Shown: piece by piece, positions 32,680 through 38,998 of the stretch
How the letters are laid out: every line of letters begins with the position of its first letter
Position numbering within the stretch: the stretch's first letter is position 1
Notes under the pieces: model-generated
The model's database searches: none
Told to the model about the DNA's origin: nothing
Seen by the model: only the letters and a program-made list of their open reading frames with translations
Made by a program: the position numbers and the translations under genes
From: Methanomassiliicoccales archaeon
Lineage (GTDB): Archaea > Thermoplasmatota > Thermoplasmata > Methanomassiliicoccales > UBA472
Direction of reading: 5' to 3'
Length of the DNA stretch: 64,000 nt
NCBI GenBank assembly: GCA_036504055.1
Contig: DASXVU010000030.1
Location: forward strand, 62,001-126,000

Positions 32680-33174
32680 ATGAAGACACTGGTAGCATAC
32701 ATGTCAGTCTCTGGAAACACGAAAGCGGTCGCAGAGGCGATATTTGAAGAGATCAGGGGAGAGAAAGAAATTCAATCCGTGGACAATGTGACCGGGCTTG
32801 AAGAGTACGATCTGGTCTTCGTCGGGTTTCCGGTGCAGCAGTTCGGCACCCCCGACCTCATGAAGGAATTCTTGAGGACAAAAGTGAACGGGAAGAGGAT
32901 CGCGCTGTTCATAACCCATGCGATGCCACCCGGGATGGACCAGCTGAAGGGCATCCTGTCCCGCTGCCAAGCGGCCGCCGCAGGGACGATTCTGGTAGGT
33001 ACATTCGATTGCCAAGGTGAGCTTGCCAAGGACGTTGCCGATCACCTCTTAGCCTCGCCCAACAAGAACCTCCAAGAGTTCGGCCGAATGAGGGATGTGA
33101 CAACCGGTCATCCAGACATGGGCGAGATCGAAGCCGCCAGGTCATTCGCCAAACGGACAATGGAATGCGTTTGA
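32680..33174 (+). CDS. Flavodoxin-family protein (first of tandem pair)
   Basis: The 164-residue protein has the FMN phosphate loop SVSGNTKAVAEAIFEEI at residues 9-25, then YDLVFVGFPVQQFGTPDLMKEFL and FITHAMPPGMDQLKGILSRC, the typical flavodoxin core. It is slightly longer than a short-chain flavodoxin and carries an FDCQGELAKDVADHLL end typical of archaeal flavodoxin_5-like proteins. It should carry electrons to an unknown partner. The second copy follows 16 bases later, and the TetR regulator after that. Confidence 0.85.
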   Translation: MKTLVAYMSVSGNTKAVAEAIFEEIRGEKEIQSVDNVTGLEEYDLVFVGFPVQQFGTPDLMKEFLRTKVNGKRIALFITHAMPPGMDQLKGILSRCQAAAAGTILVGTFDCQGELAKDVADHLLASPNKNLQEFGRMRDVTTGHPDMGEIEAARSFAKRTMECV

Positions 33175-33190
33175 GAGGAGGGAGCCGTTC

Positions 33191-33721
33191 ATGAAGACTC
33201 TAGTTACTTACATTTCGAGCACGGGGAACACGAAGAGAGTGGCGGATGCGATATACAGAGGGATCGATGGTGACAAGGAACTCTTGCCGATGAGCGAGGT
33301 CGGGAGCCTATCGGACTATGACCTCATCTTTGTAGGCCATCCAGTCCAGAAGGCCGGCAGTCCTCGCAAGGTAAAACGGTTCCTGAAGCGGGCGGAGGGG
33401 AAGAGCGTGGTGCTGTTCATAACCCATGCGATGCCGCGCGATTTGGAATGGTTCAAACCCATGTACGAGGACTGCGTCAGGTCTGCCGCCGGAACCAAGC
33501 TGATGGGGATCTATGAGTGCCAGGGCGAGCTGGCCCATGGTCTGCCTTTCCTGCTCCGGCTCCATCCATACGGCTATGTGCGCAAATGGGCCAGGATGGG
33601 GGACGAAGAGCACGGCGTCGGTCATCCTGACGAGGTAGACTTATCGAAGGCCGCAGCATTCGGCAGGGATGCCCATTCAAAGTGGTCCGGCCGGGAGCAA
33701 GTGTCAAATCCTTCCGGTTAA
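33191..33721 (+). CDS. Flavodoxin-family protein (second of tandem pair)
   Basis: The 176-residue protein is a paralogue of its upstream neighbour: SSTGNTKRVADAIYRGI phosphate loop, YDLIFVGHPVQKAGSPRKVKRFL, FITHAMPRDLEWFKPMYEDC and a matching YECQGELAHGLPFLL end. GGAGGGAGCC precedes the ATG. Its stop is one base from the ATG of the TetR gene. The two paralogues likely arose by tandem duplication and may serve different redox partners. No obvious reductase is next to them. Confidence 0.85.
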   Translation: MKTLVTYISSTGNTKRVADAIYRGIDGDKELLPMSEVGSLSDYDLIFVGHPVQKAGSPRKVKRFLKRAEGKSVVLFITHAMPRDLEWFKPMYEDCVRSAAGTKLMGIYECQGELAHGLPFLLRLHPYGYVRKWARMGDEEHGVGHPDEVDLSKAAAFGRDAHSKWSGREQVSNPSG

Positions 33722-33722
33722 T

Positions 33723-34367
33723 ATGGAGAGGCCGGAAATGGGAACCGTCGAGAGAAGGAAGAGGGAGAAGGCCAGGAAGGAAGACGACATAGTCGAGACA
33801 GCCAAACAGCTGTTCCTCGAGCGCGGATACGAAGCGACCAAGATCGACGATATCGCCGACCGATTGGAAGTGTCCAAGGGGACCATCTACCTGTACTTCG
33901 CCAATAAAGAGGAGATCTACTTCGCGGTCGCAAAGGAAGGCCTCAAGATCGTGGTGGAAATGTTCCGAGAAGCCTCCGGTAATAACAGGACCGGAATAAA
34001 GGAGTTCGAAGCCATCGGACACGCCTATGTGAAATTCTGGAACGAGTATCCCGAGTACATGAGGCTGTTCAATAGCACGATGATCAGGACAGCGCCGACC
34101 GCCTCCGGACCCCATGGTGCCGAGTTCGCGGCCATCGGCGCCGAGGGTAATGCGATCATGGTCGAAGCGATACGGACCGGCATAAGGGACGGGACGATAC
34201 GGGGCGACATCTCCCCAGAGATGGCGGTGTTCTGCATATCGTCGTCGGTGACCGGCGTACTGGAACGGATGGAGAGGATGGGGCCCTCGATTTCCGCCAC
34301 GGGCCTGGACCGAGAGAAGGTCCTCGCCGTTGAGTTCAAGCTCCTGCTCCGAGCGGTCTCCAAGTGA
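33723..34367 (+). CDS. TetR-family repressor
   Basis: The 214-residue protein has a TetR HTH: KARKEDDIVETAKQLFLERGYEATKIDDIADRLEVSKGTIYLYFANKEEIYFAV, followed by the ligand-binding helical domain. The start is 33723 (MERPEMG) or 33738 (MGTVERR, with GGAG eight bases upstream). Being the third gene of the flavodoxin operon and having a palindrome before the first gene, it most likely autoregulates the operon. Inducer unknown; such regulators often sense hydrophobic compounds or flavin/quinone species. Confidence 0.9.
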   Translation: MERPEMGTVERRKREKARKEDDIVETAKQLFLERGYEATKIDDIADRLEVSKGTIYLYFANKEEIYFAVAKEGLKIVVEMFREASGNNRTGIKEFEAIGHAYVKFWNEYPEYMRLFNSTMIRTAPTASGPHGAEFAAIGAEGNAIMVEAIRTGIRDGTIRGDISPEMAVFCISSSVTGVLERMERMGPSISATGLDREKVLAVEFKLLLRAVSK

Positions 34368-34422
34368 AGCGGAAGCATTCATTCAGTGGGGGAGCGATAT
34401 TCCCTTCATCTTCGTCATTTCG

Positions 34423-34941
34423 CTAAGTCAGCTTACTTTTCTCCTTGATCACCCTTGCAGGACATCCGGCGGCTATTGAGAATGGTGGAATGCTCTTTGT
34501 CACTACGGAATTCATTCCGATCACGGAATTCTCACCGATCACCACCCCTCCCTTTATGAAAGATCCCGCCCCAATCCAACAATTGTCTCTCACCTCGATG
34601 TCTCCGCTCTCTTCCTTTCGGGGGAATCTGGAAAAGTCTTGATCGGCCACATATCCAGATGTATACATGCTCACAAATGGCCCTATTGCACAACCCTTTC
34701 CGATGATTACCTTGGCCCCATTGTTTGCCTCAATGACCGAGAACCTACCAATATATGAACCGGCACCGAGTCTTATGGACCGCAGATCTCCATTGTAGAC
34801 CGAGACGCTTATCCCAGGTCCTCGAAACTGAAAGCTTTCATCAATATCGTGATAAACGCGGTATCGATGATAGCGGAATCTATAATCGATCAATGCCAGC
34901 TTCTCAAGGGCATAACCCCAAGCGGTCATCACACTTACCAT
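34423..34941 (-). CDS. Hexapeptide-repeat O-acetyltransferase, WbbJ-like
   Basis: The 172-residue protein has left-handed beta-helix repeats (IRLGAGSYIGRFSVIEANNGAKVIIGKGCAIGPFVSMYTS) and the C-terminal IEVRDNCWIGAGSFIKGGVVIGENSVIGMNSVVTKSIPPFSIAAGCPARVIKEK typical of maltose/galactoside acetyltransferase-like enzymes that modify surface sugars. The first 45 residues are aromatic and Arg-rich (YRFRYHRYRVYH). Its DNA is visibly more AT-rich than the neighbouring genes, which suggests recent acquisition. Its acceptor sugar is unknown. Confidence 0.85.
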   Translation of the reverse strand: MVSVMTAWGYALEKLALIDYRFRYHRYRVYHDIDESFQFRGPGISVSVYNGDLRSIRLGAGSYIGRFSVIEANNGAKVIIGKGCAIGPFVSMYTSGYVADQDFSRFPRKEESGDIEVRDNCWIGAGSFIKGGVVIGENSVIGMNSVVTKSIPPFSIAAGCPARVIKEKSKLT

Positions 34942-35018
34942 TTTGACACCTGGTTGAAACCTTGAAGAGATTATTGTTCAGTAGTCAATTTGACAAATCG
35001 TGGAACAATATCACAAAA

Positions 35019-35057
35019 TAGTAGAATACCTACTAGAAAATTGTATCGAATTCGATA
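35019..35057. promoter_or_regulatory. Two palindromes in the acyltransferase promoter region
   Basis: TAGTAG-AATAC-CTACTA (35019-35035) is a six-base inverted repeat, and TATCGAATTCGATA (35044-35057) is a perfect 14-base palindrome, with a partial echo TTCGAATTGATA downstream. They lie in an AT-rich spacer upstream of the acyltransferase and just past the MFS stop. Regulatory sites for a dimeric repressor are plausible; the protein is not known. Confidence 0.35.
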
Positions 35058-35169
35058 TTATGAGTTCGAATTGATATGGGAAAACCGGAAACGGTTTCAG
35101 GCCACGAGAAAACGGTGAACCCGCCTTTACGATCGACCGGAGTCAGTAAACGTTCCCCCAGTTGATCCA

Positions 35170-36624
35170 TCAATCACTCCCTGGAGATCGCTCATCGTGT
35201 TGGGAAAGGCTGATCGATTCGGCGCTTAGCTTCGCCCTGTTCAGCAATACGAATATTCCAGCCAACAGAGCAAGCAAGGAAGCAATGACCCAACAATAGG
35301 CGTATCCGGCGCTGGCATCCGCGAAGCCGACGACGACGAGGCCGGCAAGGACCGGCCCGACCGACATGCCTATCGTCAGGATCATCGAGTTGACCGCTGT
35401 CGTCGATCCAAAGTTCTCTTTGGAACAGGCAACCGATATCAGATTGGTGTTGCCGGTCTGGGCCAGTCCGATCCCGAATCCGAATGCGGCCATTGCGATG
35501 AGCACAAGAGCCTCGGATGAGCGGGTCAGCGCAAGGGAAAGCAGCCCTACAAATGCTATGACCAGCCCCATGATCAATATCTTCCCATGACCGATCTTCA
35601 GACCGAGTCTACCGCCGATCGGCGAAGAAATGAGTTGCGCAATCGCATTCGGCAGCATGAAGAGCCCGATGATGACGCTGCTTGTTACGCCAAATCCGCC
35701 ATTCCCTTTTGGTATGGCCAAGAAATATGGCAGGGTCTGGAATAGCATGAACATTATTATCCCGATGAAGAACATGGTTATGTAAGCCACCGATATGTTC
35801 CGATTCTTCAGCAATCCAAGCCGGATGATGGGTTCATCGAACCGTCTTTCTTGGATCACGAACGCTATGAAAATTACGATCGCGCAGGCGAAAAGACCGA
35901 TCGTCTGACCTGACCCCCAGCCCCATATCTCCCCCTGAGATAATGGAAGTAAGAATGCTAAGAGGCCCAGCCCGAGCAATACCGAACCTTTCACATCCAT
36001 TCTTGTGGGATGCCTGACCTGCTTATCTGGGACTGAACGATACACGATGCAGACCACCAATATGACGACCGGAAGAACGAACCAGAATGCTTCCTTCCAT
36101 CCCATGAACGAGATCATTAGGCTCCCCACGACCATCCCCAGTGCCGCGCCGACACCGATCATAGCACTGATCAGACCGATACCTACCGGGACCATGCGCA
36201 CCGGTAGGATGTCCTTTGCCATCCCCATGAGGAGCGTTATTGCACCCATTCCAATGCCCTGAACCGCGCGGAAGATAACGAGGGAGAGAAGGTCCCACGA
36301 TAACGCAGCTCCGACCAGGCCAGCCATGTATACGACCATTATGATAAGGAGGACGCGCTTTCGCCCCCACATCTCTCCCAGCTTTCCGGCGATAGGTATG
36401 GCGACCGCTCCAGCAAGGGTATATGCCGTGAGGACCCAGGCCAGGTCAGATGATTGCACGGCCATGCTTACGGCGATGCTTGGCAGTGCTGGCACAAGCA
36501 TAGTCTCGACGAATATCGTCAAAAGGACAAGGACGGCCATTAGTATGGTCAAGAACAGGTCATGCCTTTCTTCAAGCTTTGGATCGAGAATATTATTACT
36601 ATTGACATTCTGAAAACTAACCAT
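35170..36624 (-). CDS. MFS drug-efflux transporter, DHA2/EmrB type (14 TM)
   Basis: The 484-residue protein has about 14 hydrophobic helices. ADDRKVLTAYTLAGAVAIPIAGKLGEMWGRKRVLLI-like motif A is present as LGEMWGRKRVLLI, and FRAVQGIGMGAI is motif C-like in helix 5. This size and the long linker after helix 6 indicate proton-driven multidrug or metabolite exporters of the DHA2 group. N- and C-termini are cytoplasmic. The substrate is unknown. It is divergent from the zinc-ribbon gene only by distance; no regulator is adjacent. Confidence 0.88.
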   Translation of the reverse strand: MVSFQNVNSNNILDPKLEERHDLFLTILMAVLVLLTIFVETMLVPALPSIAVSMAVQSSDLAWVLTAYTLAGAVAIPIAGKLGEMWGRKRVLLIIMVVYMAGLVGAALSWDLLSLVIFRAVQGIGMGAITLLMGMAKDILPVRMVPVGIGLISAMIGVGAALGMVVGSLMISFMGWKEAFWFVLPVVILVVCIVYRSVPDKQVRHPTRMDVKGSVLLGLGLLAFLLPLSQGEIWGWGSGQTIGLFACAIVIFIAFVIQERRFDEPIIRLGLLKNRNISVAYITMFFIGIIMFMLFQTLPYFLAIPKGNGGFGVTSSVIIGLFMLPNAIAQLISSPIGGRLGLKIGHGKILIMGLVIAFVGLLSLALTRSSEALVLIAMAAFGFGIGLAQTGNTNLISVACSKENFGSTTAVNSMILTIGMSVGPVLAGLVVVGFADASAGYAYCWVIASLLALLAGIFVLLNRAKLSAESISLSQHDERSPGSD

Positions 36625-36717
36625 CCAGCAATCTCCGTGATGGTCAACGTGAAAATCGTAAGACCCTATTAATAACTGCCGCTATGACTAGATTGGATCT
36701 TTTGGGTTATCCTTGCC

Positions 36718-36882
36718 TTATCCTTTCAGCTTGGTACGACATTGAGGGCACTGCAGGTAGGTGTTACTGATCTGAGCTCCGCATTGAGGGCAGTATTTTT
36801 TCTTAAAAGGGTTGAACTGGAAAGTCTTCTTGCCTTCATCTGCCTTTACCACATCAGATTTCTTCTCGTTTTCTATTGTCAA
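36718..36882 (-). CDS. 54-residue double-CxxC zinc ribbon
   Basis: From a TTG at 36882 the frame encodes a Lys-rich N-terminus (ENEKKSDVVKADEGKK), then FQFNPFKKKYCPQCGAQISNTYLQCPQCRTKLKG and TAA. Two CPQC knuckles 14 residues apart form a complete zinc ribbon. There is no in-frame ATG after the upstream stop; GAGG lies ten bases before the TTG. Similar zinc-ribbon peptides and domains are common in archaea and bind nucleic acids or proteins. Function unknown. Confidence 0.65.
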   Translation of the reverse strand: MTIENEKKSDVVKADEGKKTFQFNPFKKKYCPQCGAQISNTYLQCPQCRTKLKG

Positions 36883-37066
36883 GCGAATCGATCCTCGTGT
36901 GTTGGTAAGAGATATTCAGAACATAATGATATTCGTCCGTTCTAGTCAGGAATCGCATGATCGCGCCGATACCCCGAATGGACCTTTCATTGATGGTTGG
37001 TGGGAAGCCAAAATCACCGAAGCCGAGGTTCATCGGGAGTACAGCGATAAAGGAAATGGGACCCTC

Positions 37067-37435
37067 TTAATGGCAATGTCCTGAACCCATACATACATCC
37101 TGGATGGTCGCTTCCAACAGGCCCTGGTTCATGTAACTGGTCAGAGCCTCCTTCACCGATCCTTCAGCCCCCACGAAAACCTTGATGCCATTGTTCTGGA
37201 ACTCCATCAGCGGGCGGCGGCCAATACCACCGATCAAAACGGCGCCTATTCCGGAATCGGCCATCTTTCTGACCGGGACCATGCAATTATGTTCCCCATC
37301 GTTGTCGATCGTCCATACGTTCTTGATCTGACTCCCCTCGATCTCCACCGCAGTGAAAAGATCGCAATGTCCGAAATGAGCGGACACTCCCGCCTCTAGT
37401 CCCCCTGGCATGTTACTTGGTATTCCTATTTTCAT
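37067..37435 (-). CDS. NifX/NafY-type dinitrogenase cofactor-domain protein
   Basis: The 122-residue protein starts MKIGIPSNMPGGLEAGVSAHFGHCDLFTAVEI and has GEHNCMVPVRKMADSGIGAVLIGGIGRRPLMEF, the nitrogenase iron-molybdenum-cofactor-binding fold (MTH1175-like). The tail CMGSGHCH is an additional Cys/His cluster. GGGGAGGTAAG is a strong ribosome site before the ATG. No nitrogenase genes are in the window; such orphan proteins are thought to bind or deliver iron-sulfur or Mo-type clusters. The DUF134 gene upstream on the same strand is its usual companion. Confidence 0.88.
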   Translation of the reverse strand: MKIGIPSNMPGGLEAGVSAHFGHCDLFTAVEIEGSQIKNVWTIDNDGEHNCMVPVRKMADSGIGAVLIGGIGRRPLMEFQNNGIKVFVGAEGSVKEALTSYMNQGLLEATIQDVCMGSGHCH

Positions 37436-37585
37436 TTCTTACCTCCCCTTATCAACGTTCATATCTACTGAAACCATCGTCATCTTACCAGAGCAGAGCG
37501 CTTTGGCAAGTGGCCCGCAGCCTCTCACCCCTTCGCCGGTTGCATGATGAATCCTCATCATGAGCATCGCCATCCTCCGATGCGT

Positions 37586-38092
37586 TCAAGCATCTCTCCC
37601 GTCAGTCTCGTTGGACTGGCGGCAATGGCCTTTGCAGCATCTCCTTCTTCCATCAACTTCCTGGCTCTTCCTGTCGTAATGAATATCGATGCTACCGCAA
37701 TTGGGGCAACAGGGTGCTTCATCAGCTGCGTCAAGGATTTCCCATTCGGTCAGGCAATCTCCACACGAACATGTCCTGGACTTCTTCAGAACGAAGTCGC
37801 CCCCTTTGATCTCAATCGCCTTTCCGCTCACAAGAGCTTCGACGATCTTCTTACGGGCGCTCTGAAGGTCCACCCATAGGGCACGTCTAGAGATGCCCAT
37901 CCTTTGGGCAGCCTCCTCTTGATTCAGATTTTCAAGGTCGATCAATCGAACTACCTCCAGTTCCTCTAGTGACAGAAGGACAAAATCCAGGTCCTTAAGC
38001 GGAACCCCCTGAGGCTTGAAGTAAGACACCACCGGCTCGTTTTCAATCCGTCTTGGGCATCTTGGTCGTCCGGGTCTCACTGATTCGCTCAT
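37586..38092 (-). CDS. DUF134 HTH protein with extra Cys-rich tail
   Basis: The 168-residue protein has the DUF134 core RPRCPRRIENEPVVSYFKPQGVPLKDLDFVLLSLEELEVVRLIDLENLNQEEAAQRMGISRRALWVDLQSARKKIVEAL, a sigma-factor-like HTH. An extra C-terminal zinc-ribbon-like region (CSCGDC, CCPNCGSIDIHY, then CCKGHC) follows. DUF134 proteins commonly sit beside NifX-type proteins and may regulate them, with the Cys cluster acting as a metal or cluster sensor. AAATATTCAAATATTT upstream is the promoter region. Effector unknown. Confidence 0.85.
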   Translation of the reverse strand: MSESVRPGRPRCPRRIENEPVVSYFKPQGVPLKDLDFVLLSLEELEVVRLIDLENLNQEEAAQRMGISRRALWVDLQSARKKIVEALVSGKAIEIKGGDFVLKKSRTCSCGDCLTEWEILDAADEAPCCPNCGSIDIHYDRKSQEVDGRRRCCKGHCRQSNETDGRDA

Positions 38093-38437
38093 ATGGGAGA
38101 AAATATTTGAATATTTCTATTATTGATCGAGGGAAATCGGTGCTTCACTTTGACTCTGAGGAGGTTGAGGTCGAAATTCCAGATATTTGTCTAAGATGTG
38201 TTCAGAAGGGAAGAGGACCTCGTTTCAAGAATTTCTGGTGCTTGGTCGCTTACCATATGACTCACAATGATCATCTGCAAAAGGAATCTGATGGTTGAAT
38301 GAGCTCCTGAGGGACCGAATGAGAAAACGACTGATGAACACCTCTAGGAGACCGGGAAGGTGACGAAAGAGTGTAAGTCGTTAGAGCGGCTAATGTTCCT
38401 TGGAATTTGATGACACCACTTCATTGCCTTGACGGGA
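38093..38437. other. Spacer without a supported gene
   Basis: The 345 bases between the DUF134 start and the response-regulator stop hold no convincing gene. An 81-codon frame on the plus strand (38053-38298) overlaps the DUF134 start and lacks a ribosome site. The AT-rich block near 38095-38125 carries the DUF134 promoter. Confidence 0.4.
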
Positions 38438-38998
38438 CTATCTCCACGGGGTCCAAGGTCCATTCTCATATGCATCGACGACGAACCTGTCGCATTTCGG
38501 AGTCGGTGCCCTACAATCCCTTCCAGGCGAGCAATAATCATGATGGCTGACCCTGACCGAAGGCCCGTTACCGCTTTTGTTCTCCCTCTGCCGTGATAGC
38601 GGTTCCAGGTGGGCCCTTAGGCACATCTCCGACCGCTCCATCTCCTCGACCGTGGCCGGCTTGATGCAGTAATCAGCGGCGCCCAGTTCACGGGATTTTT
38701 GCTCGTCCTCCCTTCTCAGCGAACCGGTCATGACCACCACCGGGATCGTCGCCAGCTGCTGCGAGGACTTCATGAACGAAAGCACTTCGAAGCCATTGAT
38801 CTTGGGCAGGTTGAGGTCCAGGATGACCAGTCCCGGCGTTCCGTTTCGTTTTGCCTTCAGGAAGTTGACGGCCTCCTGGCCATCCTCCGCCAAGGTGATG
38901 TTCAGGTTCAGTTTCAGGTCTTTGAGCAACTCCTTGATGATGTAAGCGTCACCCGGGTTGTCCTCGACGATCAATACTTCCAGTCTGTTGTCGCTCAT
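38438..38998 (-). CDS. Single-domain response regulator, Rcp1-like, with unusual tail
   Basis: The protein of 186 residues starts at an ATG that overlaps the stop of the histidine kinase gene (ATGA). Residues 5-130 are a CheY-type receiver: LIVEDNPGDAY acidic pocket, LVILDLNLPKINGFE with phospho-acceptor Asp61, VVVMTGS and IKPA with the conserved Lys. Rcp1-like receivers normally end near residue 145. Here about 40 further residues (PSVRVSHHDYCSPGRDCRAPTPKC...) are added without recognised similarity; they may be a read-through tail. It receives phosphate from the kinase next to it. Confidence 0.88.
   Translation of the reverse strand: MSDNRLEVLIVEDNPGDAYIIKELLKDLKLNLNITLAEDGQEAVNFLKAKRNGTPGLVILDLNLPKINGFEVLSFMKSSQQLATIPVVVMTGSLRREDEQKSRELGAADYCIKPATVEEMERSEMCLRAHLEPLSRQRENKSGNGPSVRVSHHDYCSPGRDCRAPTPKCDRFVVDAYENGPWTPWR

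Noticed and set aside
38053-38298. Plus-strand reading frame of 81 codons
   Set aside because: It begins inside the DUF134 gene on the other strand, has no ribosome site and resembles no family.
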